Positions 49,973 through 59,600 of a DNA stretch of 64,000 nucleotides are shown here, in pieces; position 1 is the first letter of the stretch, and each line of letters starts with the position of its first letter. Position numbers and translations under genes: made by a program. Origin of the DNA: an uncultured Clostridia bacterium (GTDB lineage: Bacteria > Bacillota > Clostridia > Oscillospirales > Ruminococcaceae). Where the stretch lies: contig CAMVNQ010000002.1 in assembly GCA_947168885.1 (NCBI GenBank), positions 124,001 to 188,000 on the forward strand. Direction: 5' to 3'. The notes below the pieces were generated by a model. The model searched no databases, was not told where the DNA came from, and was given only the letters and a program-made list of their open reading frames with translations.

Positions 49973-51579
49973 ATTATCGTCCTCTCTTCCCTGTCAACAA
50001 ATACCTGAAGCAGATACGGCTTATCGGAACCGAGCATATCCTTTATTGCTTTTTCCGCACCTGAAATATCTGTGACATTCTCTGCTTTTATACCATAAGC
50101 TTCGGCTATTATATCAAACCTCGGACTTCCGGTAAGATCGACCGAGGTCTCTCTTCCGTAGATACGTTCCTGAAGTTCACGCACCATACCGAGATCAGTA
50201 TTCACAAACACGACAAGCTTTACGTTGATACCGTGCTGTATTGCCGTAGCAAGCTCCATAAACTGCATCTGTAATGCTCCGTCGCCGCACATAGCTATGA
50301 CCGTGCGTTCCGGAAGAGCCGTTTTCGCGCCTATTGCCGCAGGGAGCGAATAACCCATAGTTCCCATGCCGCCGGCTGTCATGAAACGACCCCTGGTAAT
50401 ACAGATGTTGTTTGCCGTCCAGATCTGATTCTGTCCGACATCACTGACAATGATACTGTCCTCTGGAAGATGCTTGTTGAGCTCCTCAACGAAAAGCTTC
50501 GGACAGACCGTTCCGCTCTTTGCTTCCGGAACAGGCTGTTTCTCTTTTCTGATTGCGTCGAGCTCGTTTACCCATTCGGTATGCTTTTCTTCCGCAACAG
50601 TTTCGATAAGCTGCTTGAGTATCTTCTTAATGTCACCGACTACCGGTGTATTGACATTTACGTTCTTTCCTATCTCGGCAGGGTCAATGTCGATATGGAT
50701 AATTGTCATATCATCGTTGTTTTTAAGGGCGACCACCGCCCTGTCTCCCATTCTCGCACCGAGAAGGATCAGAAGGTCACAACGTGCCACCGCATGATTG
50801 GCGGGTTTTACACCATGCGTACCTATCATGCCGAAGTAAAGTCTGTCGGTCATATCCATATTGCTTAGTCCCATCATAGTGTTTACAACAGGAATATCAC
50901 ATTTGTGAGAAAGTGTAGAAAGCTCTTCCTTTGCGTCAGAAAGGAAGATCCCTCCGCCGGCACAGATAACAGGTCTGTCGGCTTTCAGTATCGCATCTGC
51001 TACACGCTTGATCTGAAGCTTGTTACCCTCTGTCGTAGGCTTATATGAACGTATCTCTACCTTTTCGGGATACAGGAACTCGGTCTCCATAAGCTGAACA
51101 TCCATAGGAACGTCTATCAGCACCGGACCCGGTCGTCCTGTCTCTGCAATATAAAAAGCCTTCTTTATCGTATCGCATATTGCGGACGGATCTTTTACAA
51201 TATAGCTGTGCTTCACAAAAGGTTCTGCAGAACCCGTAATATCCGCTTCCTGAAATACATCACGTCCGATCTGGTCGGAATTCACCTGTCCCGTGATCGC
51301 AACTATCGGAATACTGTCCATATATGCCGTAGCGATCGCGGTAATAAGGTTAAGTGCTCCGGGACCGGAAGTGGCTATACAGACACCGGCTTTTCCCGTT
51401 ACACGCGCGTAGCCGCTTGCAGCATGACCCGCGTTTACTTCGTGGCGGACAAGGATATGTTCTATATCCGACGAGATAAGCTCATCGTAGAAAGGACAGA
51501 TAGCCGCGCCCGGGTAACCGAAGACGTGCTTCACACCCTCTGCTCTGAGACATTCGACCATTGCCTTCGCGACTGTCAT
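49969..51579 (-). CDS. ilvB: Acetolactate synthase large subunit
   Basis: 536 residues from ATG 51579; TTG 51594 (AAAAGGG upstream) and TTG 51612 are possible earlier starts with better ribosome sites. The ThDP-enzyme plan is clear: VFGYPGAAICPFYDEL with the catalytic Glu in LVRHEVNAGHAASGYAR, the FAD-type middle domain (VICAGGGIFLSDA), and the ThDP/Mg motif CGDGALQMQFMELATAIQHGINVKLVVFVN. It condenses pyruvate to acetolactate. First ilv gene; a GyrI-like gene lies upstream on the same strand. Confidence 0.94.
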   Translation of the reverse strand: MTVAKAMVECLRAEGVKHVFGYPGAAICPFYDELISSDIEHILVRHEVNAGHAASGYARVTGKAGVCIATSGPGALNLITAIATAYMDSIPIVAITGQVNSDQIGRDVFQEADITGSAEPFVKHSYIVKDPSAICDTIKKAFYIAETGRPGPVLIDVPMDVQLMETEFLYPEKVEIRSYKPTTEGNKLQIKRVADAILKADRPVICAGGGIFLSDAKEELSTLSHKCDIPVVNTMMGLSNMDMTDRLYFGMIGTHGVKPANHAVARCDLLILLGARMGDRAVVALKNNDDMTIIHIDIDPAEIGKNVNVNTPVVGDIKKILKQLIETVAEEKHTEWVNELDAIRKEKQPVPEAKSGTVCPKLFVEELNKHLPEDSIIVSDVGQNQIWTANNICITRGRFMTAGGMGTMGYSLPAAIGAKTALPERTVIAMCGDGALQMQFMELATAIQHGINVKLVVFVNTDLGMVRELQERIYGRETSVDLTGSPRFDIIAEAYGIKAENVTDISGAEKAIKDMLGSDKPYLLQVFVDREERTII

Positions 51580-51671
51580 TGTATTTTCGGACAAACCTAT
51601 CACCCTTTTCAATTCATAATTCAGAAATCATAATGCATAATTGTGCAGAATATATCAGGATCGTGACTAAA

Positions 51672-52310
51672 TCACATACCTTGTTTCTTTACAGGAAGTC
51701 TTATAACCGTCTTAAGCTTTTCCGGAGCCGTTTTTCTCGGGTCGCTAAGATATATTTCGTGATGACGCCTTTTTTCGGATATATCGACCGAATATCCCGC
51801 TTCCGCCGCATATCTATGCATTTCTGCAACCGTTTCCGGCTCTGTGTCATACGGACCGATATGCATACACTGTACGCAAAGGCCCTCTTTGTATGTGAAA
51901 AATTCAGCTTTTGAGAAGTCGGCCTTTTTCTTTTCCGAAGCTTCTTTTACTGCCCAGTCAAATTCGGTTTTCGTGACAAAATCCGGAAGCCTTATCATAG
52001 ATACCCACTCGAACTTCTCCTTGTGAGCGTAGTCGATTCCGGTCGTTCCGTCCTGCTGCCAGAGTCCTTCGAGCGGCGGCACGACATAGTCGAAATAACC
52101 GTCGATGCGATGATCTCCCTTTTTTGACATCTTTACTGTGAAAGAAACGCCGTACAGCAGATTCATAGCCTTCTTATATTCGCCGTTCTCATCGTTCGGG
52201 TCACCCTTGCCGCGCACCGCGACAAAATTCATAACCGGAACCTCAATTAACGACGGCTTGTTTTTGGGCAAATAGAATTCCTTGTATTCCTTCTTGAAAT
52301 CAAAAGCCAT
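51672..52310 (-). CDS. GyrI-like small-molecule-binding protein
   Basis: 212 residues with the pattern of the GyrI-like (AraC effector-binding) fold: PVMNFVAVRGKGDPND near the start, KEGLCVQCMHIGPYDTEPETVAEMHRYA, and YSVDISEKRRHHEIYLSDPRKTAPEKLKTVIRLPV at the end. Such proteins bind drugs or small ligands; no DNA-binding part is attached. It has its own promoter and may share it with ilvB 92 bases downstream, though no functional link is known. Confidence 0.8.
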   Translation of the reverse strand: MAFDFKKEYKEFYLPKNKPSLIEVPVMNFVAVRGKGDPNDENGEYKKAMNLLYGVSFTVKMSKKGDHRIDGYFDYVVPPLEGLWQQDGTTGIDYAHKEKFEWVSMIRLPDFVTKTEFDWAVKEASEKKKADFSKAEFFTYKEGLCVQCMHIGPYDTEPETVAEMHRYAAEAGYSVDISEKRRHHEIYLSDPRKTAPEKLKTVIRLPVKKQGM

Positions 52311-52341
52311 AGTAATGCCTCTTTAAGTCAACAATACTGAC

Positions 52342-52370
52342 ATTATACCACGATACGGCAAACAATTCAA
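52342..52370 (-). promoter_or_regulatory. Promoter of the GyrI-like gene (possibly also ilv)
   Basis: TTGAAT and TATAAT with a 17-bp spacer, leftwards. No separate strong promoter and no T-box were seen before ilvB. Confidence 0.7.
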
Positions 52371-52385
52371 GCCCAGGTTACCGTA

Positions 52386-52997
52386 TTATCGGTCATCGCT
52401 GTTCCAGAACTCAATAAAACCTTCGCTCCAGTATTTTTTCGGAAGCGTCAGTATCGAAGTACAGTGTTCCGGAGCCGCAAGAACGGGGATTATATCGTTT
52501 TTAAGCACACCGAGCGGAAGATCATCCCTGAAAATGAGCGTACAGGCATAAATCATACGGAGCTTTTCGTCTCCTTTCCCCGCAGTGAATATGAACTGAG
52601 AGCGGTCGTGGTCGTCGGTCATAACCGATATAAGCTCTCTCATGTGCTCGGGAATATCGCCCTTTTCATACTTCCTTATACCGTTAAGTGTTTTCGCTGT
52701 CTCTTTAAGAAGCCCGATATTGCATTCTCCGGACGGTTCAAGTGTATAAAGCAGATTTGCGGGACAGTTGAGCCTGTTGTCAGTACGGTAAAGATTGTTG
52801 TTTGCCTGAACGATACAGGCGTAATATACATTTCCGTTCTTGTATATATCGTCCTTTTCCCGGAATATCCGGGAAAGCCCGTCTCTTTCAGTAAGCCATG
52901 AAGGTCTTAGCAAAGATAACATTCTGTGCTTTATCGGGTTTGCCTTATACGCAGCCCGCATATCCTCGAGATCTTTTCTTAGGTCGATTTTCACCAC
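52386..52997 (-). CDS. Uncharacterised 203-residue protein at the end of the pyrimidine operon
   Basis: GTG start inside the pyrD stop region (seven-base overlap), so translation depends on pyrD. Soluble alpha/beta chain: KHRMLSLLRPSWLTERDGLSRIFREKDDIYKNGNVYYACIVQANNNLY, then FIFTAGKGDEKLRMIYACTLIFRDDLPLGVL. No known motif. Its position at the tail of the pyr transcript may be incidental. Confidence 0.6.
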   Translation of the reverse strand: MVKIDLRKDLEDMRAAYKANPIKHRMLSLLRPSWLTERDGLSRIFREKDDIYKNGNVYYACIVQANNNLYRTDNRLNCPANLLYTLEPSGECNIGLLKETAKTLNGIRKYEKGDIPEHMRELISVMTDDHDRSQFIFTAGKGDEKLRMIYACTLIFRDDLPLGVLKNDIIPVLAAPEHCTSILTLPKKYWSEGFIEFWNSDDR

Positions 52998-53905
52998 GGC
53001 TGCACTGTACCGACAATCTCTGAAAGAGAATCGATATTGTTCTTTTCCATGTACTTTTCAAGACCGTCGATGACTTTGAGCGGTGAGTAAGGGTCGGTGA
53101 ATATCGCGGTACCCATCTGTACCGCTTTTGCGCCTGCCATCATCATCTCGACCGCATCCTCCCATGTCGTGATCCCGCCCATACCGACAACGTCGATATT
53201 CACAGCGGAAGCTACCTGCCATACCATACGGACAGCAACGGGGAATACTGCGGGACCCGAAAATCCGCCAACGTTATTGTGAAGCACGGGTCTGCGGGTA
53301 TTTATATCTATGCGCATACCGAGAAGCGTGTTTATGAGCGAAATGCAGTCCGCACCTTCTGCTTCAACAGCCTTTGCTATCTCGGTCACATTGGTGACAT
53401 TCGGGGTAAGCTTTACCATTACGGGCTTTTTGGTAGCTGCACGAACAGCTTTTGTTACCGATGCCGCTCCGTCACAGGTCGTTCCCCATGTTGCTCCGCC
53501 CTGCTTTACGTTCGGGCAGGAAATGTTGAGCTCTATCATATCAACATCGGTCGCGTCGAGCTTTTCTGCCGCTGCTCTGTAATCGTCGATCGTTGCACCG
53601 GCAAGGTTTGCGATTATGACATTCCCGTTCTTTTTCAGTTCGGGAAGATATTTCTTTATGAATACGTCAACGCCCGGATTCTGTAACCCCACAGAATTGA
53701 GCATACCTGCGGTCGTTTCAGCGATACGCGGCGGAAGGTTTCCTGCTTTCTCGTTTATCGTTGTTCCTTTACAGGAGATACCGCCGAGCTTGCTGAGCGG
53801 ATAAAGCGGCGCATAATCCTCGCCGAAACCGTAAGTTCCGGATGCCGCTATAACGGGGTTCGGAAAAAGAACACCCGCAACTTTTACAGAAAGATCCTTA
53901 CTCAA
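52991..53905 (-). CDS. pyrD: Dihydroorotate dehydrogenase catalytic subunit (class 1B)
   Basis: 304 residues from TTG 53905: GGGGAGG lies seven bases upstream and the TTG overlaps the pyrK stop (TTGA), so coupling is clear. FMN-barrel marks: NPVIAASGTYGFGEDY, NLAGATIDDY, MIELNISCPNVKQGG with the catalytic Cys, VMVKLTPNVTN and GMGGITTWEDAVEMMMAGA. It oxidises dihydroorotate and passes electrons to NAD+ through PyrK. Confidence 0.95.
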   Translation of the reverse strand: MSKDLSVKVAGVLFPNPVIAASGTYGFGEDYAPLYPLSKLGGISCKGTTINEKAGNLPPRIAETTAGMLNSVGLQNPGVDVFIKKYLPELKKNGNVIIANLAGATIDDYRAAAEKLDATDVDMIELNISCPNVKQGGATWGTTCDGAASVTKAVRAATKKPVMVKLTPNVTNVTEIAKAVEAEGADCISLINTLLGMRIDINTRRPVLHNNVGGFSGPAVFPVAVRMVWQVASAVNIDVVGMGGITTWEDAVEMMMAGAKAVQMGTAIFTDPYSPLKVIDGLEKYMEKNNIDSLSEIVGTVQPW

Positions 53906-54675
53906 AACAGCACCTCCCCGGCATTGAAAACGGGACCGTCCTTGCATACACGAAGGAGCTTCTCTTCCCCGTCCCTGTTTATTCTCGCGACGCAGCCTAC
54001 ACAGGCTCCCACGCCGCAGCCCATACGCTCTTCAAGCGAAACCTCGCAGAAAACACCGTACTGCTTTGTGATCTCCGCAACTGCGCCGAGCATTCTCATC
54101 GGTCCGCAGGCGAACACGGCACCCACATCGCCTTTATCAAGCTCACGGGTTAGTGGTACAGTAACAATGGCTTTTTCTCCGACACTTCCGTCATCGGTGC
54201 ATATAATCACATTGTCACAGGCGGCTTTGAACTCGTCTGCAAGAATTATGTTGCCATAGCTTCTGAAACCGAGAATGGCAGTAACATTCCTGCAATTCTT
54301 CGCCGTTTCAAGCATAGGCGGGACTCCTATACCGCCTCCGACAACAATAACGCGCTTGTCCGACGGTGCGGACTGTACGGAAAACCCGTTTCCGAGCGGA
54401 GCTATCATATCGATCATATCGCCCTCGTTAAGACGTGCGATAGCTTCTGTTCCGTGTCCTTTAACAATGAAAACGAATCGTATCGTGCCCTCGTCTCTGT
54501 CTATACCGCAGATCGAGATCGGTCTGCGGAGTGTGAACCCCGGAGCAAGGATATGAACGAACTGACCGCACTGCGCAAGTTCGGCGACTTCGGGACAATG
54601 CACGGTAAACGAGTATATGTTCTCTGCAAGCGCTTTTTTTCGCAGTATCTTATATTCCGAACATCTGTATGACAT
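53902..54675 (-). CDS. pyrK: Dihydroorotate dehydrogenase electron-transfer subunit
   Basis: 257 residues. FAD site RRPISICGIDRDEG, NAD site VVGGGIGVPPMLETAKNC, and the [2Fe-2S] loop EERMGCGVGACVGCVARI ... CKDGPVF. It pairs with PyrD to form the NAD-linked class 1B enzyme. GAGAGG precedes the ATG, 12 bases after a small membrane gene. Confidence 0.95.
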   Translation of the reverse strand: MSYRCSEYKILRKKALAENIYSFTVHCPEVAELAQCGQFVHILAPGFTLRRPISICGIDRDEGTIRFVFIVKGHGTEAIARLNEGDMIDMIAPLGNGFSVQSAPSDKRVIVVGGGIGVPPMLETAKNCRNVTAILGFRSYGNIILADEFKAACDNVIICTDDGSVGEKAIVTVPLTRELDKGDVGAVFACGPMRMLGAVAEITKQYGVFCEVSLEERMGCGVGACVGCVARINRDGEEKLLRVCKDGPVFNAGEVLF

Positions 54676-54687
54676 TATTCATACCTC

Positions 54688-55233
54688 TCAATCCTCGATT
54701 ATTTCTCTTTTCTGCGGCTTCTGTTCCCTGTTTTTTTCTGTTTCGCTTATAGCTTCGAGCCGCATTTTCGTAAGAATGACTATACCAACTATTATGATCG
54801 GCATTATCACAAGCTGCATAGAGAACCCTTCACCAGTCATTCTTATCGCCGCACCGTGAAGATAGCATATCTCAGCATCGAGCAGTATCAGTATCAGACG
54901 GACACAAGACACTCCTGTATCGAGTATGTTGCAGTATTTTGCGGCATTATTCTCAGTAACACAGAGCTTTTTCGGCATTTTCTTGTTCCTGAATATCAGG
55001 ATTAATGATAATGCGAAAATAAGGATACCGACCGCAGCCCATATAATCAGCGGTCTCCAGTCGAACATTGACATATCAGCGTTCGTCCTGTTAAGGCTTT
55101 TCAGCCGTTCTATATCGAGAGCGCAGGCGTATATGATATAACCGAGATAGACGAGCGCTCCGACAGATGCTATATCAACGACTATCTGCGCTGCAGAATA
55201 TCGCCGTCTGAATTTTATCTCACCGACTTTCAT
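54688..55233 (-). CDS. Four-helix membrane protein within the pyrimidine operon
   Basis: 181 residues with about four hydrophobic helices (AQIVVDIASVGALVYLGYIIYA, PLIIWAAVGILIFALSLILIF, a central pair ending LVIMPIIIVGIVILTKM) and a charged tail. No family recognised. It sits between carB and pyrK, 13 and 12 bases from its neighbours, so it is part of the transcript. A role in uracil or carbamoyl-phosphate handling is not supported by any motif. Confidence 0.6.
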   Translation of the reverse strand: MKVGEIKFRRRYSAAQIVVDIASVGALVYLGYIIYACALDIERLKSLNRTNADMSMFDWRPLIIWAAVGILIFALSLILIFRNKKMPKKLCVTENNAAKYCNILDTGVSCVRLILILLDAEICYLHGAAIRMTGEGFSMQLVIMPIIIVGIVILTKMRLEAISETEKNREQKPQKREIIED

Positions 55234-55246
55234 CTGTCAGATCCTT

Positions 55247-58200
55247 TCATATCTTTGTTATATCGACCATTTCAACATCATCGATGCTCTTCTTCATCTC
55301 TATGCACTTAACGAGAGCTTCCGCGGTATCCACCGAGGTAAGGCACGCTATAGAGCGCTCTACTGCCTTGCGGCGCATCTTTACGCTGTCGCGGGCGGGA
55401 GAACGACCCGTCTCGGAAGTCGAGATGACATAATTTATTTCTCCGCTTTCAAGAAGCGAGATTATATTCGGTTCCTGCTTCTCACTGACGCGATAGGTGA
55501 AGTTTGTCGCTATCATGTTACGGATAAGCGTGGATGCCGTACCGCTCGTTGCGTATATGTCAAATCCGAGCTGTTCAAATCGGCTCGCGATCTCGATGAT
55601 CTCAGGCTTGTCCTGATTGCGGACAGAGAACAGCACGCCGCCCTTGTCGTACATCTTGAAGCCCGCTGCGATAAGTCCCTTGAAGAGCGCAGCCTCGAAG
55701 CTGTGCGCTATACCGAGACACTCACCGGTCGATTTCATCTCCGGTCCGAGCTGGGTATCAACATCGTGAAGTTTCTCGAAGCTGAATACCGGGACTTTCA
55801 CCGCAACGTAGTCTCCAACGGGGTAAAGTCCTGTCGGAAGCCCCTGCTCTTTAAGGGTATGCCCCATCATTATCTTTGTCGCTATATCCACCATCTGTAC
55901 ACCCGTGACTTTGGAGATATACGGAACGGTACGTGATGAACGCGGGTTGACCTCTATAACATAAACTTCGTTGTTATAAACAACATACTGTATATTTACC
56001 AGACCGATAACGTTCAGCGCTTTTGCAAGACGCTCGGTGTATGCTACGATAACACGCTTTACACGGTCTGTAAGCGTCTGCGCGGGATATACCGAGATAC
56101 TGTCACCGGAATGAACGCCTGCTCGCTCGATATGTTCCATAATACCGGGAATAAGGAAGTCGGTGCCGTCGCAGATCGCATCAACTTCGACTTCGGTTCC
56201 CATAAGGTACTTGTCTATGAGCACGGGGTTTTCGAGCTTATGAGACGTGATTATCTGCATATACTCGGTAACATCGCTGTCGCAGTGGGCGATTATCATA
56301 TTCTGACCGCCGAGTACATACGACGGACGAAGCAGAACGGGATAACCGAGCTGATTTGCGGATTCAAGCGCTTCCTCGGTCGTGAATACGGTATGTCCCT
56401 TCGGACGCGGTATTCCGCACTTTTCAAGGAGCTCATCGAAAAGCTCTCTGTCTTCCGCAGCGTCGATACTTGCAGCGGATGTTCCGAGAATATTGGCACC
56501 GATGTCCTGGAGATGCTTTGTGAGCTTTATTGCAGTCTGACCGCCGAACTGAACGACAACGCCGTCCGGCTTCTCGGTGGCTATGAGAGAATCAACGTCC
56601 TCGAATGTCAGAGGGTCGAAGTAAAGTCTGTCGCCCGTATCAAAATCGGTGGAGACGGTTTCTGGGTTATTGTTGCAGATAACAGTCTCATAACCCATTT
56701 CCTTCAGTGCCCAGACGCAGTGAACAGAGCAGTAATCAAACTCGATTCCCTGCCCTATGCGTATCGGACCGGAGCCGAAAACAATGACTTTTTTTCTTCC
56801 CGTAGAATGTTCTTTGATGAACTCTTCGGCTTCGTTCTCTTCATCGTAAGTGCTGTAGAAATATGGTGTTTCAGCAGCAAACTCGGCAGCGCAGGTATCT
56901 ACCATTTTATAAACTGCATGACGGCGCTTGATCCCGCACGCGTCTATGCTCTGACCGGAGATCTTTTCTATCGACTTGTCGAGGTAGCAGTATTTCTTCG
57001 CCGTATCATACTTTTCCTGCGTAAGTTCACCTTCGGCAAGCCACTTTTCAAGTTCAACAAGGTTTCTGAGCTTACATATGAACCACTTGTCGATCTTAGT
57101 TATGTCGTGTATCGTATTAACATCGATACCGCGTTTAAGAGCCTCAAATACACAAAACGATCTGTCAGTATCAATATCAGAGAGCTTCTGACCTACTTCC
57201 GCGTCGGTAAGTTTCTCAAAATCCGGCTTTGTCATGGTGTCAAGGCCGAGCTCGATCGAGCGGACTGCCTTCATCATAGCAGCCTCAAAACTTGTACCGA
57301 TAGCCATTATCTCGCCGGTCGCCTTCATCTGCGTTCCGAGCGTTTTCTTGGCGTAAACGAACTTATCAAAAGGCCATTTCGGGAATTTCACGACTATATA
57401 ATCGAGCGCAGGCTCAAAGCACGCATAGGTTTTGCCGGTTACCTGATTTACTATTTCATCGAGTGAATAACCGATAGCTATTCGTGTCGCGACCTTTGCT
57501 ATCGGGTATCCCGTAGCTTTCGACGCGAGTGCCGAGGAACGCGATACTCTCGGGTTTACCTCGATAACGGCATACTCGAATGTATTCGGATTGAGCGCAA
57601 ACTGGCAGTTGCAGCCGCCTTCAACTTTAAGCGCCTGAATGATGTTCAGAGCCGCGGTACGGAGCATCTGATACTCTTTGTCCGCAAGTGTAACAGCCGG
57701 AGCGACAACTATACTGTCGCCTGTATGAACTCCGACGGGGTCGAAGTTCTCCATCGAACAGACGGTTATTACATTTCCCTTTGCGTCGCGTATGACCTCG
57801 AACTCGATCTCTTTCCAGCCCGAAATACACTTCTCGACAAGTATCTGATGTATCGGAGAAAGACGAAGTCCGTTAGTTGCGATCTCGTGAAGCTCATCGC
57901 GATCCTGTGCGATACCGCCGCCAGTACCTCCGAGAGTGAACGCGGGGCGAACGATAACGGGATAGCCTATCACATTGTCAGCGAAATCAAGCGCGTCATC
58001 GAGCGACTCGACTACCTTTGAGGGAATAACAGGCTCGCCGATAGCTTCCATAGTGTCCTTAAACGCCTGTCTGTCCTCTGCTTTGTGTATAGTTTCCGGA
58101 TCAGCACCGAGAAGCTTTACGTTGTTCTCGGCAAGGAAGCCGGACTCAGCAAGCTGCATCGAGAGCGTGAGGCCTGTCTGTCCACCGAGAGTCGAAAGAA

Positions 58201-58456
58201 CACTGTCGGGTTTCTCGATCTTTATGATGCGTTTTACACAGTCAGGCGTGAGCGGCTCGATATAGATATGATCCGCCATGTGCTTGTCTGTCATGATAGT
58301 AGCAGGGTTCGAGTTCACAAGAACGACTTCAAGCCCTTCCTGTTTAAGGGCACGGCAAGCCTGTGCTCCCGCATAGTCGAACTCGGCAGCCTGTCCGATA
58401 ACTATAGGACCCGAACCTATTACAAGGACTTTTTTTATGTCACTTCTTAACGGCAT
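55247..58456 (-). CDS. carB: Carbamoyl-phosphate synthase large subunit
   Basis: 1069 residues, full length. Two homologous ATP-grasp halves (starts KVLVIGSGPIVIGQAAEFDYAG and KVIVFGSGPIRIGQGIEFDYCS), the oligomerisation domain between them, and the C-terminal MGS-like allosteric domain (about 935-1069). It makes carbamoyl phosphate for pyrimidines and arginine. The start overlaps the carA stop (TAATG). Confidence 0.97.
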   Translation of the reverse strand: MPLRSDIKKVLVIGSGPIVIGQAAEFDYAGAQACRALKQEGLEVVLVNSNPATIMTDKHMADHIYIEPLTPDCVKRIIKIEKPDSVLSTLGGQTGLTLSMQLAESGFLAENNVKLLGADPETIHKAEDRQAFKDTMEAIGEPVIPSKVVESLDDALDFADNVIGYPVIVRPAFTLGGTGGGIAQDRDELHEIATNGLRLSPIHQILVEKCISGWKEIEFEVIRDAKGNVITVCSMENFDPVGVHTGDSIVVAPAVTLADKEYQMLRTAALNIIQALKVEGGCNCQFALNPNTFEYAVIEVNPRVSRSSALASKATGYPIAKVATRIAIGYSLDEIVNQVTGKTYACFEPALDYIVVKFPKWPFDKFVYAKKTLGTQMKATGEIMAIGTSFEAAMMKAVRSIELGLDTMTKPDFEKLTDAEVGQKLSDIDTDRSFCVFEALKRGIDVNTIHDITKIDKWFICKLRNLVELEKWLAEGELTQEKYDTAKKYCYLDKSIEKISGQSIDACGIKRRHAVYKMVDTCAAEFAAETPYFYSTYDEENEAEEFIKEHSTGRKKVIVFGSGPIRIGQGIEFDYCSVHCVWALKEMGYETVICNNNPETVSTDFDTGDRLYFDPLTFEDVDSLIATEKPDGVVVQFGGQTAIKLTKHLQDIGANILGTSAASIDAAEDRELFDELLEKCGIPRPKGHTVFTTEEALESANQLGYPVLLRPSYVLGGQNMIIAHCDSDVTEYMQIITSHKLENPVLIDKYLMGTEVEVDAICDGTDFLIPGIMEHIERAGVHSGDSISVYPAQTLTDRVKRVIVAYTERLAKALNVIGLVNIQYVVYNNEVYVIEVNPRSSRTVPYISKVTGVQMVDIATKIMMGHTLKEQGLPTGLYPVGDYVAVKVPVFSFEKLHDVDTQLGPEMKSTGECLGIAHSFEAALFKGLIAAGFKMYDKGGVLFSVRNQDKPEIIEIASRFEQLGFDIYATSGTASTLIRNMIATNFTYRVSEKQEPNIISLLESGEINYVISTSETGRSPARDSVKMRRKAVERSIACLTSVDTAEALVKCIEMKKSIDDVEMVDITKI

Positions 58457-59559
58457 TACTTACCACTCCTTTCTTTTTCCATGAGTTCAATGAATTCATC
58501 AAAAAGATAGGCGGTATCGTGCGGTCCGCCGCAGGCTTCGGGATGGAACTGCACTGTAAACGCGGGAGCGTTGGTGTAGCGCACACCCTCGCAGGTCTTG
58601 TCGTTAGCATTTATATGTGAGAGCTTTCCGGCGCTTTCGGGAATACTGTCCGCAACTACCGCGTAGCCGTGGTTCTGCGATGTAATGAATGTCCGGTCGA
58701 GCTCAAGATCGGTCACTGGCTGATTTCCGCCGCGGTGGCCGTATTTCATCTTTACTGTCTTAGCTCCGTTCGCAAGCGCCAGAAGCTGATGACCGAGACA
58801 GATGCCGAATGTCGGTATCTTTTCGGGGATAAGTGCACGAAGCGTTGCAATGGAGAATATGTTGTCCGCAGGATCACCCGGTCCGTTCGAGAGCATTATC
58901 CCGTCAGGTCTGAAAGCCTTTATCTCATCGGGTCTTACGTCGTGCGGGAATACTTTTACGTCACATCCGCGCTTTAAAAGCTCACGGCGGATATTGTGCT
59001 TATAACCGTAATCTATCAGTGCTACCCTGTATTTGGCATTTTCAGCCTTGTATTCTTCGGGAACTTTGACGCTTACCTTCGGAACGACACTTCCGACTGT
59101 ATAAGCGCGTATCTTTTCAAGACATTTTTCCTTGTCAAATCCGGGATCGTTCGTAATCATACCGTTCATAACACCGCTTTCACGGATTATTCGTGTAAGA
59201 CGGCGTGTGTCGATGTCATAAAGACCGATAATACCGTAATTCTTCAGGAAATGATCTATATTATCCTCACATCTGAAATTTGACGGATCCTCACAGTATT
59301 CACGGACGATGTATCCGCTCACGACGCTTCCGCCGCTTTCGTAATCCTCTTTGTTTACACCATAGTTGCCGATGAGCGGGAATGTCTGTGTCACTATCTG
59401 TCCGCAGTAGCTCGGGTCGGTGAGCGTTTCCTGATATCCGACCATAGCCGTGGTAAAGACTATCTCACCTATGACCGAACCTTCCGCACCAAACGACCTG
59501 CCCTCAAAAACTGTCCCGTCTGCGAGTATGAGGTATGCTTTCTTGTAACCGGTAAGCAC
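58456..59559 (-). CDS. carA: Carbamoyl-phosphate synthase small subunit (glutaminase)
   Basis: 367 residues from GTG 59559 with GGAGG eight bases upstream. The C-terminal class I glutaminase shows the nucleophile Cys in FGICLGHQLLALA and the His/Glu pair in VQFHPEACGGPHDT. It feeds ammonia to CarB. Follows pyrF by 41 bases. Confidence 0.97.
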   Translation of the reverse strand: MLTGYKKAYLILADGTVFEGRSFGAEGSVIGEIVFTTAMVGYQETLTDPSYCGQIVTQTFPLIGNYGVNKEDYESGGSVVSGYIVREYCEDPSNFRCEDNIDHFLKNYGIIGLYDIDTRRLTRIIRESGVMNGMITNDPGFDKEKCLEKIRAYTVGSVVPKVSVKVPEEYKAENAKYRVALIDYGYKHNIRRELLKRGCDVKVFPHDVRPDEIKAFRPDGIMLSNGPGDPADNIFSIATLRALIPEKIPTFGICLGHQLLALANGAKTVKMKYGHRGGNQPVTDLELDRTFITSQNHGYAVVADSIPESAGKLSHINANDKTCEGVRYTNAPAFTVQFHPEACGGPHDTAYLFDEFIELMEKERSGK

Positions 59560-59600
59560 AGTTCTGACCTCCTTGGTTTTCTACACACTAATTCGTTTTT

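Noticed and set aside
51580-51671. T-box or attenuator before ilvB
   Set aside because: The 92-base gap is too short for a T-box and no terminator or T-box sequence is visible; it holds only a short AT-rich repeat-like stretch.
56111-57466. 451-codon plus-strand frame opposite carB
   Set aside because: Same reason: carB is complete and in an operon on the other strand.
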